Under the pieces are notes generated by a model that saw only the letters and a list, made by a program, of their open reading frames with translations, was not told where the DNA came from and searched no databases. This document shows, in pieces, positions 1 through 7,793 of a DNA stretch of 64,000 nt. The first letter of the stretch is position 1. Every line of letters starts with the position of its first letter. Both the position numbers and the translations under genes were made by a program. Source of the DNA: Devosia rhizoryzae (GTDB taxonomy: Bacteria; Pseudomonadota; Alphaproteobacteria; Rhizobiales; Devosiaceae); contig NZ_CP068046.1 of the NCBI RefSeq assembly GCF_016698665.1, positions 1,116,001-1,180,000 of the forward strand, given 5' to 3'.

Positions 1-165
1 GAGGGACTGCATCTCCACGCCCGCCGCATTGCCATCCCGCTGCGCAACGGCAAGAAGATCGACGTTTCGGCGCCCCTGCCTGAGCATATGCGGCAAAGCT
101 GGGATGCGCTGGGCTTCGACGCCGATCGCTTTGACGTGCAGAACACCGATCCCGAGGAGGGCTGA
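1..165 (+). CDS. RluA-family 23S rRNA pseudouridine synthase, C-terminal end (partial)
   Basis: Only the last 54 codons are in the window; the frame is open from base 1 to the TGA at 163-165. The reading LHLHARRIAIPLRNGKKI followed by PLPEHMRQSWDALGFD matches the C-terminal end of RluC/RluD-type pseudouridine synthases, where the LHLHARR segment closes the catalytic domain. These enzymes isomerise specific uridines in 23S rRNA. The catalytic Asp is outside the window, so the exact paralogue cannot be named. It stops three bases before the start of the ATP12 gene, so the two are probably cotranscribed. Confidence 0.8.
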   Translation, partial: EGLHLHARRIAIPLRNGKKIDVSAPLPEHMRQSWDALGFDADRFDVQNTDPEEG

Positions 166-168
166 GCC

Positions 169-951
169 ATGCGCGACCAACTCGAGGACGCCCAAAAGCA
201 CATCAATGATGGCTATGGCCGTGCGCAGCACCTCAACAAGGTCGAGCTGCCCAAGCGCTTCTACAGCCAAGTCGATGTTGCCCGCAGCGCCGAAGGATTT
301 TCGGTGACGCTGGATGGCCGTCAGGTGCGGACGCCGGGCAAGAAGGTCCCGGTGGTGGTGCCGGCCCTCAGCGTGGCGCAGACCATGGCGGAGGAGTGGG
401 CGGCACAAGGCGAGTTTATCGATCCGGCGACCATGCCCATGGTGCGGCTCGTCAATTCCGCGGTCGAAAGCGGCGAGGAGATGATCCCGGAATTTCGGGC
501 CGAGGTCATCAAGTTCGCTGGCAACGATCTGCTGCTTTATCGCGCCGATACCCCCCAGGAGCTCGTTGATGAACAGGAACGCGTCTGGGACGGCGCGTTG
601 GTCAAGGTGGCGCGCCATTTCGACGTGGCCTTCCAGCCCACCATCGGCATCATTCACCAGCCGCAGCCGGCCCAGACGCTGGAAAAGCTCGACCAGGCTC
701 TCGAAGGGCAGCGGCTGCTGCCGCTGACGGCATTGGTTTCGATCACGGGCCTCACCGGTTCAGGTATCCTTGCCCTGGCGCTGCTGCACAAGCTGATGAC
801 GCCGGATGAGGTTTGGACCGCGGCCCATGTCGACGAAGATCATCAGATCCGGCTTTGGGGCGAAGACGAAGAAGCCATGGAGCGCCGGGCCAAGCGCCGC
901 GTCGAGTTCGACATTGCGGTGGCCGTTGTTCATCCGGTCAATGCAGGCTAA
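169..951 (+). CDS. ATP12-family F1-ATPase assembly chaperone
   Basis: The 260-residue protein resembles the ATP12 chaperone family, which binds the F1 alpha subunit during ATP synthase assembly; in bacteria the family is essentially alphaproteobacterial. Family-like features are the LDGRQVRTPGKK segment near residues 47-60, the EEWAAQGEFIDPATMPMVRL stretch, a central NDLLLYRAD segment and the C-terminal ALLHKLMTPDEVW. The ATG at 169 is three bases after the pseudouridine synthase stop, which suggests coupled translation. Its 3' end overlaps the convergent folK by 14 bases. No signal peptide is visible, in keeping with a cytoplasmic chaperone. Confidence 0.88.
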   Translation: MRDQLEDAQKHINDGYGRAQHLNKVELPKRFYSQVDVARSAEGFSVTLDGRQVRTPGKKVPVVVPALSVAQTMAEEWAAQGEFIDPATMPMVRLVNSAVESGEEMIPEFRAEVIKFAGNDLLLYRADTPQELVDEQERVWDGALVKVARHFDVAFQPTIGIIHQPQPAQTLEKLDQALEGQRLLPLTALVSITGLTGSGILALALLHKLMTPDEVWTAAHVDEDHQIRLWGEDEEAMERRAKRRVEFDIAVAVVHPVNAG

Positions 952-1369
952 GCAGCCACTCCGCCGTTTGCGGTGAGATTTCACGCAGCGGCTCGAGCAC
1001 GAAGTCGCGTTCATGCGCGAAACGATGCGGCAGCGTGAGCTTTGCCGTATCCATCTCCAGCCGCTCGTAGGCAATGAGGTCGATGTCGATCAGCCGCGGG
1101 CCCCAGACTTCGTGCCGGACGCGGCCCATGTCACGCTCGATGTCGAGACAGGCATGCAGCAGGTCGATCGGCGGCAGGTCGGTTTCGATTTCGGCGGCCA
1201 TGTTGGCGAAGTCGGGCTGATCGGTCTTGCCCCAGGCCTTGGTGCGGATGATCGCAGACTGCGCCACGACCTCGATATGCTCGTGATCCGCAAGCAGGCG
1301 TATGGCCTCGGCCAACTGCGCAGGCGGATCGCCGATATTGGCCCCAAGGCTAAGCCAGGCACGCGCCAT
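938..1369 (-). CDS. folK: 2-amino-4-hydroxy-6-hydroxymethyldihydropteridine diphosphokinase
   Basis: HPPK transfers pyrophosphate from ATP to 6-hydroxymethyl-7,8-dihydropterin, the step before dihydropteroate synthase. The 143-residue protein opens with AWLSLGANIGDP, the usual HPPK N-terminus, and carries the signature VWGPRLIDIDLIAYE near residues 88-102 with the two metal-binding aspartates, then LTLPHRFAHERDFVLEPL. The open frame extends further upstream, but the ATG at 1369 matches family length and shares one base with the folB stop. It is the last gene of the minus-strand folP-folB-folK run and is convergent with the ATP12 gene. Confidence 0.95.
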   Translation of the reverse strand: MARAWLSLGANIGDPPAQLAEAIRLLADHEHIEVVAQSAIIRTKAWGKTDQPDFANMAAEIETDLPPIDLLHACLDIERDMGRVRHEVWGPRLIDIDLIAYERLEMDTAKLTLPHRFAHERDFVLEPLREISPQTAEWLLSLH

Positions 1370-1749
1370 CAAGTGGGCCGAACGCGGTGCAGTTCGATCG
1401 CTGCTTCGCCGCGCACCATGGCGATGGGCGCTTCGGGCTTGCGGACCCGAACGATGACCCAGTCTATATCGTCGAAGGCAGCGAAAAGCGCATCGACGAT
1501 ATTTTGTGCCACGGCTTCGATCAGGTGCATGCGGCGCGTCTCGAAGGCGGTCTTCACCGTGTCGTAGATCGCCGCATAGCTGACCGTCGAGCCGATGGCA
1601 TCGGTCTGTGCCGGGCCGGAAAGGTCGACGCCGCATTGCAGGTCGATGAAGAAGCGCTGGCCCAGCGATTTTTCTTCCGAGAACAGGCCATGATAGCCAT
1701 AGAAGCCGAGGTCGCTGAGGATGATGCGGTCGCCGCTGAAGGGGGTCAT
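1369..1749 (-). CDS. folB: dihydroneopterin aldolase
   Basis: FolB cleaves 7,8-dihydroneopterin to 6-hydroxymethyldihydropterin and glycolaldehyde. The 126-residue protein has the family's GFYGYHGLFSEEKSLGQRF segment near residues 15-33, with the Tyr-Gly-x-His motif, the VSYAAIYDTVK helix, the catalytic-region HLIEAVAQNI and the C-terminal VRVRKPEAPI strand. The length is typical for the small homo-octameric enzyme. Its start overlaps the folP stop by four bases and its stop touches the folK start, so the three folate genes look translationally coupled. Confidence 0.95.
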   Translation of the reverse strand: MTPFSGDRIILSDLGFYGYHGLFSEEKSLGQRFFIDLQCGVDLSGPAQTDAIGSTVSYAAIYDTVKTAFETRRMHLIEAVAQNIVDALFAAFDDIDWVIVRVRKPEAPIAMVRGEAAIELHRVRPT

Positions 1750-2603
1750 GCTTGGCCTTCCCGTTTGGGCGGACCATACAGCGTTGCCTGTGCGACGCGA
1801 AGGGCATCGGCATTGGCTTTGACATCATGCACGCGAAAGATGTGCCCGCCGCGTTCGTAGCCCTGGACGGTTGTGGCGATCGTTCCAGGCAGGCGCTCTG
1901 CCGGCTCGTTGTCGAGCAGCTTGCCTATCATCGATTTTCGCGAGGTGCCGACAAGGACTGGATGCTCGGGAAAAGCCTGAGTCAGATCAGTCAGTTGTCG
2001 CAAGATGCTGTAGTTTTGAGTCAGGGTTTTGGTGAAGCCAAACCCAGGATCGAGGATGAGCACTGGTACGCCCGCAGCGTCTGCGATTTCGATGGTCCGT
2101 CGGAACCACGACACCATGGCGGGCAGGGGCTCGGTCGCTGCCGTCCAGCTCTTGTCCCAGTGCATGGCGATTACCGGCGCCCCGCACACGGCCGCGATCT
2201 CTGCCATTTCGGGTGCACCCTGAAGCCCGGTGACGTCATTGATGATGTCGGCGCCCGCTTCGATGGCCTGATGCGCAACCAGCGGCTTCATGGTGTCGAT
2301 CGAGATCGGCGCCTCGATGCCTGCGGCGCGGATAGCGTCGATCACCGGCAGGACCCGGTCGAGCTCCTCCTGCACGCCGACGGTTTCGGCACCCGGGCGC
2401 GTACTCTCCCCGCCGATGTCGAGAATATCGGCGCCTTCCGCCAGCATAAGTTGGGCATGGGCGACGGCTGCCGCCACATGATCGTGCTGGCCGCCGTCGG
2501 AAAAGCTATCGGGCGTGACATTAAGGATTCCCATGACAAGGGCACGTGGGCCAAGCGTCAGCGGTGGACGGCGGCGCAGGGGAATGGAGTGGCTAGTGTG
2601 CAT
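1746..2603 (-). CDS. folP: dihydropteroate synthase
   Basis: FolP condenses hydroxymethyldihydropterin pyrophosphate with p-aminobenzoate; it is the sulfonamide target. In the 285-residue protein the first signature MGILNVTPDSFSDGG lies near residues 24-38, followed by AEGADILDIGGESTRPGA, ISIDTMKP, DIINDVTGL, LDPGFGFTKT, LVGTSRKS and a C-terminal FRVHDV, giving the full TIM-barrel set of pterin and pABA contacts. The frame is open 12 codons further upstream; the ATG at 2603 was chosen because it leaves a clean seven-base gap after the cysW stop. That tight spacing suggests folP is expressed with the sulfate transporter genes. Confidence 0.95.
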   Translation of the reverse strand: MHTSHSIPLRRRPPLTLGPRALVMGILNVTPDSFSDGGQHDHVAAAVAHAQLMLAEGADILDIGGESTRPGAETVGVQEELDRVLPVIDAIRAAGIEAPISIDTMKPLVAHQAIEAGADIINDVTGLQGAPEMAEIAAVCGAPVIAMHWDKSWTAATEPLPAMVSWFRRTIEIADAAGVPVLILDPGFGFTKTLTQNYSILRQLTDLTQAFPEHPVLVGTSRKSMIGKLLDNEPAERLPGTIATTVQGYERGGHIFRVHDVKANADALRVAQATLYGPPKREGQA

Positions 2604-2610
2604 GAGCGGT

Positions 2611-3423
2611 TCAGGCGTGCTGGCGGCTTTCCAGCACACTCTTGATCAGAAGCGTCGCGACGGCAATCAGCGTCAGCGTCGATGCGGCAGCAAAGGCGCC
2701 GGTGACGTTAAAGTCGTTGAAGAGGAGATTGATCTGGAGCGGCAGGGTGTTGGTCTGGCCACGAATGGTGCCGGAGACCACGGACACGGCGCCGAACTCG
2801 CCCATGACCCGCGCATTAGTCAGCACGGCGCCATAGACCAGTGCCCAGCGGATATTGGGCAGCGTGACCAGCCAGAACATCTGCCAGCCATTGGCGCCGA
2901 GCGACAAAGCCGCTTCCTCGTCCTCGGTGCCCTGCTGGCTCATCAGCGGAATGAGTTCGCGGGCGGCAAAGGGTGCGGTCACGAAGAGGCTGACCAGGAT
3001 AATGGCTAGCGGCGTGAACATCACCTGGATGCCGGCAGATTGCAGCGCCGGACCAAACAGGCCCTGCGCACCATAGAGAAAGAGGTATGTGACACCGGCG
3101 ACGATCGGGCTCATCGCGGCGGGCAGCTCTATCGCCGAGATCAGCAATTGGCGGCCGCGGAAGCGGAAGCGCGTCACCAGCCAGGCCAGCGCCGCTCCCA
3201 CGGCAATGTTGATCGGCACAACCACGATGGCCGTCAGCACAGTCAGCCAGATGGCGTGGAGCGTGTTGCGTTCGAAGATATTGGCAAAATAGACCGCTGC
3301 GCCCTCGCGAAAGGCGAAGGCAAAGATCAACGCGATCGGCACTGCGAGAACAAGGGCTGCGAAGGCGAAGGCGAGGCCGATGAGGACGATTTCGCCGGGT
3401 GAGCGCGCGGGCTTGGCCATCAC
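2611..3423 (-). CDS. cysW: sulfate/thiosulfate ABC transporter permease CysW
   Basis: One of the two inner-membrane subunits of the sulfate importer. The 270-residue protein is a multi-helix permease with the binding-protein-dependent transport signature around residues 175-215 (AALSLGANGWQMFWLVTLPN, the EAA loop that docks the ATPase) and the CysW-like GEFGAVSVVSGTIRGQTNTL segment. Start and cysT stop overlap by four bases. The next gene in the same direction is folP after seven bases, not cysA. The ATPase that must power this permease is not encoded anywhere in the window. Confidence 0.93.
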   Translation of the reverse strand: MMAKPARSPGEIVLIGLAFAFAALVLAVPIALIFAFAFREGAAVYFANIFERNTLHAIWLTVLTAIVVVPINIAVGAALAWLVTRFRFRGRQLLISAIELPAAMSPIVAGVTYLFLYGAQGLFGPALQSAGIQVMFTPLAIILVSLFVTAPFAARELIPLMSQQGTEDEEAALSLGANGWQMFWLVTLPNIRWALVYGAVLTNARVMGEFGAVSVVSGTIRGQTNTLPLQINLLFNDFNVTGAFAAASTLTLIAVATLLIKSVLESRQHA

Positions 3424-4250
3424 GCCGCCCTTTCGACATAGCGCGTCTGCCAGGCCGCCAGCGCATTGGTGGCGATCAGCGTCAGTAGCGCCACAAGCAG
3501 CAGCACGAAGGCTAGGGCGGCGGCGGCCTCGTAGTTGTATTCGTCGAGGCGGATGAAGATCAGCAGCGAGACGATCTCGGTCAGGCCTGGCAGGTTGCCG
3601 GCGATGAAGACCACCGCACCGAACTCCCCGAGCGAGCGGGCGAAGGAAAGGACGCAGCCGCCGATGAAGGCAGGGAGAATGGCGGGCCAGATGATGCGGG
3701 TAAAGATCTGCCCGCGCGTTGCGCCCAGCGTGCGCGCCGCAGCTTCAAGCGCTTCATCCACCTCTTCAAGCACCGGCTGCACCGCTCGGACCACAAACGG
3801 GATCGAGGTGAAGGTCATCGCCGCGATGATGCCGGCCTGGGTGTAGTTGACCTTGATGCCGTTGGGTTCGAGCCACTGCCCGTACCAGCCGGTATTGGCG
3901 AAGAGCGTTACCAGCACGAGCCCCGCCACGGCGGTGGGAAGGGCGAAGGGAAAGTCGATCAGCGCATCGAGAAAGCGTCGGCCGGGAAAGCGGTAGCGGG
4001 TCAGAACCCAGGCGAAAAGCAGCCCCACGACCCCGTTGATCACGGTCGCGATCAGGGCGGAGCTGAAGGTGATGCGATAGGCAGCCAGCGCCCGATTGGA
4101 GCTGATGATGCGCCAGAACTCTTCCCAGCCCATGCCCGCGATCTTGAGCAGCATTGCGGCGATCGGCAAGAGGATGATCAGCGTGATGTAGAACAGCGAG
4201 ACGCCCATGGTGAGGCCGAAACCGGGAAGCAGGTGTTTGCTGCGGGCCAT
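3420..4250 (-). CDS. cysT: sulfate/thiosulfate ABC transporter permease CysT
   Basis: The partner permease of CysW. The 276-residue protein has about six hydrophobic helices, PFALPTAVAGLVLVTLFA near the middle, an EAA loop EAAARTLGATRGQIFTRI and the ARSLGEFGAVVFIAGNLPG segment typical of CysT/CysU. The ATG at 4250 lies about 200 bases after the cysP stop; that gap contains a GC-rich palindromic repeat. The gene overlaps cysW by four bases, indicating coupled synthesis of the two membrane subunits. Confidence 0.93.
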   Translation of the reverse strand: MARSKHLLPGFGLTMGVSLFYITLIILLPIAAMLLKIAGMGWEEFWRIISSNRALAAYRITFSSALIATVINGVVGLLFAWVLTRYRFPGRRFLDALIDFPFALPTAVAGLVLVTLFANTGWYGQWLEPNGIKVNYTQAGIIAAMTFTSIPFVVRAVQPVLEEVDEALEAAARTLGATRGQIFTRIIWPAILPAFIGGCVLSFARSLGEFGAVVFIAGNLPGLTEIVSLLIFIRLDEYNYEAAAALAFVLLLVALLTLIATNALAAWQTRYVERAA

Positions 4251-4289
4251 TCTTGAAGCGTCCTACCGGCTTTGTGCCTAGATCTAGCG

Positions 4290-4432
4290 CCTCCCTCCCC
4301 TGGACGGGGAGGGAATGAGGGTGGGGTGGGGCCACGCACACCGATAGCGTGCCTGGCTCCACCCCACCCCAGCTTTGCTATGGCCTTAGGCCAAGCGCCG
4401 CTACCCTCCCCCTCAAGGATAGGGAGAGCTGA
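4290..4432. repeat. GC-rich palindromic intergenic element between cysP and cysT
   Basis: The stretch contains nested inverted repeats: CTCCCTCCCCTGGACGGGGA near 4290, GGGGTGGGGCCACGC near 4323 facing GGCTCCACCCCACCCC near 4355, and ACCCTCCCCCTCAAGG near 4402. It has no reading frame consistent with its neighbours. It shares the CCCTCCCCCTCA type of core with the two longer elements at 12741-12912 and 32031-32218 but is not an obvious full copy of them. In the cysP-T-W transcript it would fold into strong hairpins and could set the ratio of binding protein to permease. Confidence 0.65.
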
Positions 4433-4448
4433 CTGTTGTCTCTCGCGC

Positions 4449-5432
4449 TTACTGGTTGATGAAGACCTTGTCGAGGAGGCCACCGTCAGCGAAATGCTCG
4501 CTGGCGACCTGGTCCCAGCCGCCGAACTCGTCTTCGACGGTGACGAGGCGGATTTCGGGGAAGGTTTCGGCGTGGGCAGCGGCAACGGTCTCGTCCTGGA
4601 CGCGGTGGAAGTTCTGCGCGGCAACTTCCTGGCCTTCCGGCGTGAAGAGGAAGTCGAGATAGCTCTTGGCAAGGTCGCGGCTGCCGCGGGCATCGACGAC
4701 CTTGTCGACGATAGCGACCGGGAACTCGGAGAGGAAGCTGACCGAGGGGGTGACCGGCTGATACTGGTCGTCACCCAGAAGCTTGGTGACGGCCAAGGTT
4801 TCGGCTTCGAAGGTCACCAGCACGTCGCCGAGCTGGCGTTCGGTGAAGGCGGTGGTGGCGGCGCGGCCGCCGGTCTCGAAGACTGGGACGTTGCTGAAGA
4901 GCTTGGCGAGGTAAGCCTCGACCTGTGCTTTGTCGCCGGCATATTCCTCGTTCGCCCACGCGCGGGCGGCGAGATAGGTGTAGCGGCCATTGCCTGAGGT
5001 CTTCGGGTTGGGGAAGATCACCTGCACGCCTTCGGCGGCCAGATCACCCCAGTCATTGATGTTCTTGGGATTGCCGGCGCGGACCAGGAAGGACGGGAAG
5101 GAATAGAAGGGCGCTGCATTGTTGGGGAATTCGGTCTGCCAGTCATCCGAGACGAAGCCGCCTTCGACCAAGCGCTCGACGTCGGTCACCTGATTGAAGG
5201 TCACGACATCAGCCTGGAGGCCTTCGAGGATCGCGCGGGCCTGGGCGGAGGAGCCGGCATGGGACTGGTTGACGGTGACGGTCGCGCCCGAGGCGGTGTA
5301 GGCGGCGTTTTCAGCGTCGAACAGCTCGCGCGCGATGTCGTAGGAAGCGTTGAGGATATCGGTCGGCTGCGCGAGGGCAGGCGTGGCGGCGAGGGCCAGG
5401 ACGGCGAAGGCCGGGATGAAAAGCTTGTTCAT
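4449..5432 (-). CDS. cysP: sulfate ABC transporter substrate-binding protein
   Basis: Periplasmic receptor that delivers sulfate or thiosulfate to CysTW. The 327-residue product starts MNKLFIPAFAVLALAATPA with cleavage predicted after ALA at about residue 21, and the mature part begins with the family's ILNASYDIARELFDAEN. NQSHAGSSAQARAI, ADVVTFNQVTDVERL and IFPNPKTSGNGRYTYLAA are sulfate-binding-protein motifs. The frame is open 28 codons further upstream, but the ATG at 5432 begins the signal peptide. It could equally be called sbp. It is first in the run that continues into cysT, cysW and folPBK. Confidence 0.92.
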   Translation of the reverse strand: MNKLFIPAFAVLALAATPALAQPTDILNASYDIARELFDAENAAYTASGATVTVNQSHAGSSAQARAILEGLQADVVTFNQVTDVERLVEGGFVSDDWQTEFPNNAAPFYSFPSFLVRAGNPKNINDWGDLAAEGVQVIFPNPKTSGNGRYTYLAARAWANEEYAGDKAQVEAYLAKLFSNVPVFETGGRAATTAFTERQLGDVLVTFEAETLAVTKLLGDDQYQPVTPSVSFLSEFPVAIVDKVVDARGSRDLAKSYLDFLFTPEGQEVAAQNFHRVQDETVAAAHAETFPEIRLVTVEDEFGGWDQVASEHFADGGLLDKVFINQ

Positions 5433-5601
5433 GGTGACGCTGGTCCATCGGAGGAGTCGAATTGTCGACGTTGATGCGATGGACAAGTTCAAGCGTAAAG
5501 CGCTAAAGGCCTGCACTGGATGAGTAATTTATCGACGCGTCGAGCGCTGGAAAGACGTTCTTTCCAAGGCGCCGATGACGCCAAGTTCTTCCCGGGGAGT
5601 T

Positions 5602-5623
5602 CCGGCCGCCGTGAAGCGGCCGG
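5602..5623. terminator. GC hairpin downstream of the GlsB-type gene
   Basis: An eight-base perfect stem (CCGGCCGC / GCGGCCGG) with a short loop follows the stop of the minus-strand gene at 5634. There is no clear T-tract on the minus-strand side, so it may be a weak or Rho-assisted terminator, or only an mRNA-stabilising hairpin. Confidence 0.4.
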
Positions 5624-5633
5624 GTCGTCTTGC

Positions 5634-5885
5634 TTACCGGCGCACCGCGCGGGCAATGGCGATGATGATGCAGGCGCCGATAAAACCTGCGATCAGGTAA
5701 CCCAGCCAGCCGCCGAAATTGACCCCCAAGAGGCCAAACAGAAGGCTGGCGAGAATGGCGCCAACAATGCCGAGCAGGATGTTCATCAGAACACCGCCGC
5801 CGGACTTCATGAACATGCTGGCAAGCCATCCGGCGACACCGCCGATAATGATTGCGGCCAGCCAACCTACACCGTCAAAACCCAT
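5634..5885 (-). CDS. GlsB/YeaQ/YmgE family stress-response membrane protein
   Basis: An 83-residue, very hydrophobic protein with three membrane segments: WLAAIIIGGVAGWLASMFM, then MNILLGIVGAILASLLFGLLG, then GGWLGYLIAGFIGACIIIAI. The glycine-rich pattern and length match the transglycosylase-associated (GlsB/YeaQ) family of small inner-membrane proteins, whose molecular role is unsettled but which are often stress-induced. The ATG at 5885 was chosen over one 12 codons upstream because GGAGG sits seven to ten bases before it. It stands alone between cysP and the SLC13 carrier. Confidence 0.85.
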   Translation of the reverse strand: MGFDGVGWLAAIIIGGVAGWLASMFMKSGGGVLMNILLGIVGAILASLLFGLLGVNFGGWLGYLIAGFIGACIIIAIARAVRR

Positions 5886-5960
5886 TTTCGTTCCCTCCTC
5901 GGAAATTGAGTCTTCCGACAAGGAGAGCGTGGCACAGATTGATGAAAAGGCAAGCTGGGC

Positions 5961-7730
5961 CTAGAAGGGCCAGACGATCATCAAGGCTGGGACCGCGACG
6001 ATCACGACGAGGATCGAAAGCGGCAGGCCAAGACGCCAGTAATCACCGAATTTGTAGCCGCCCGGCACCATGACCAGGGTGTTGCATTGGTGGCCGATCG
6101 GCGTGAGGAAATCGCAGCCGGCCCCGATCGCAACCGCCATTAGGAAGGCCTCGGGGCTGTAGCCGAGCCCTGTCGCGAACACTGCGGCGATGGGGGCCAT
6201 GACCAGAACCGTAGCGGCATTGTTGAGGAAAGGCGTGACCGCCATGGCCGCAACCATGATCAGCGCCAGGGCGGCCCAGCCGGGCAAGGCCTGGGCCGTG
6301 ACCGTCAGCCAGTCGGCGATCAAATCAGTGGCACCGGTGGCCTGGAGGCTTTCGGAAACTGGGATCAAGCAGGCGAGCATGATGAGGATCGGCGCGTCAA
6401 TCTGGTTATAGACATCGCGCAGCGGCAAGGCACCCGAGATCACCATCAGCGCGGCCGCCGCAAAAAAGGCGGGTGCGACGGGCACGATGCCGAAGGCGGT
6501 CGCGGCCATGGCGGCAAGGAGGATCAACAGCGGCACAAGTCCGTTGCGAACACTGCCGAGCTTGAGGCCGCGTTCGACCAAGGGCAGGCAGTCCCACTGG
6601 CGCAGGAGCTCAGGCAAGCGCTGCAGGTGGCCTTGCAAGAGAATGACATCGCCGTTGCGAAAGCGGATTTCGCCCAAGCGGCTGGTGAAGCGTTCGCCGC
6701 GACGTGACACGGCAAGGAGGTTGAGGCCCGTTGTGTCGAACAGCGTCAGTTCCTGCGCGGTCGCACCGATCAGGGCCGAGTTTTCGCCGACAATGGCTTC
6801 GATGACGCCGGTATTGGCGACGTCCTTGGCGGCCTCGCCGCGGCGTTCCGAAAAGGAGAGGCCGGTCTGGCTGACCATCTTGTCGAGGGCTTCCGGCGCG
6901 CCTTCGACGATCAGGATGTCGCCTGCCTTGATGGTTGCGTCCGGGAGCGGCGTACGGCGATTGCCGTTCGGTCCGACGATGCCGGTCACCATGGCCGAGT
7001 TGTCGGCTGCGACGTGAAGGTCATGCACAGTGAGGCCGACGGCGGGCGAGTCTTCGAGCACTCGCGCTTCGGTCGTGTAGTTCTTGATTTCGATCGCCCG
7101 TTCCATGCCCGTGTCCTCGCGCTCGCGCTTGGGCAGAAGCCAGTAAAAAAGTGCCAGGAAAACGATGCCGATAGCGGCCAGGATGGCGCCGACCGGGGTG
7201 AAGTCGAACATGGTAAAAGGCGTGCCGGTGAGTTCCTCGCGCACGCTCGAGACGATGATGTTGGGCGAAGTGCCGATCTGGGTCATCAATCCGCCGAGCA
7301 GCGACCCGAAGGCCATGGGCATCAGGAACATTGAGGGCGAAACGCCCGATCGCCGCGCCATCTGAAAGGCGATGGGCATCATGATGGCAAGGGCGCCGAT
7401 GTTTTTGACGAAGGCAGACAGCACGGTGACAATGGCGACAAGGAGGATCAGCTGGGCCCGCGGACCGGACAGGTTTGGCGCAAAGCGGCGGATCGCCACT
7501 TCCATGATGCCGGAGCGCGCCACCGCGGCGCTGACAACAAGCGCACTTCCCACGATGATGACGATGTCATTGGAGAACCCGCTAAAGGCGGCGTCCGGCG
7601 GAACGATGCCGACAAGGAGAGCAATCAGCAAGGCGCCGACGGCGACGATGTCGTAGCGCCAGCGGCCGATGACGAATGCCACCATCATCCCCGCAATTGT
7701 CAGAAAGGCGAGGATTTGTGGCGTGGTCAT
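5961..7730 (-). CDS. SLC13-family permease with two RCK_C (TrkA-C) domains
   Basis: A 589-residue inner-membrane carrier. The N-terminal half (about residues 1-200) and the C-terminal half (about 385-589) are membrane domains of the SLC13/ArsB-like fold; GSLLGGLMTQIGTSPNIIVS and GAGCDFLTPIGHQCNTLVM are the paired substrate/ion-binding loops. Between them lie two cytoplasmic TrkA-C-like modules (about 210-295 and 300-380), each with an ILIVEG- or VILLQG-type strand. Such proteins are usually annotated as sodium-coupled anion or dicarboxylate carriers. The substrate cannot be read from sequence; sulfate is possible given cysPTW nearby, but that is only context. Confidence 0.85.
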   Translation of the reverse strand: MTTPQILAFLTIAGMMVAFVIGRWRYDIVAVGALLIALLVGIVPPDAAFSGFSNDIVIIVGSALVVSAAVARSGIMEVAIRRFAPNLSGPRAQLILLVAIVTVLSAFVKNIGALAIMMPIAFQMARRSGVSPSMFLMPMAFGSLLGGLMTQIGTSPNIIVSSVREELTGTPFTMFDFTPVGAILAAIGIVFLALFYWLLPKREREDTGMERAIEIKNYTTEARVLEDSPAVGLTVHDLHVAADNSAMVTGIVGPNGNRRTPLPDATIKAGDILIVEGAPEALDKMVSQTGLSFSERRGEAAKDVANTGVIEAIVGENSALIGATAQELTLFDTTGLNLLAVSRRGERFTSRLGEIRFRNGDVILLQGHLQRLPELLRQWDCLPLVERGLKLGSVRNGLVPLLILLAAMAATAFGIVPVAPAFFAAAALMVISGALPLRDVYNQIDAPILIMLACLIPVSESLQATGATDLIADWLTVTAQALPGWAALALIMVAAMAVTPFLNNAATVLVMAPIAAVFATGLGYSPEAFLMAVAIGAGCDFLTPIGHQCNTLVMVPGGYKFGDYWRLGLPLSILVVIVAVPALMIVWPF

Positions 7731-7793
7731 AGTCTGCTCCGGTTAGGCGCGGACTAAACGGGCGAGCGGCCGGTTGGTCGCCTCTCGAGTCAG

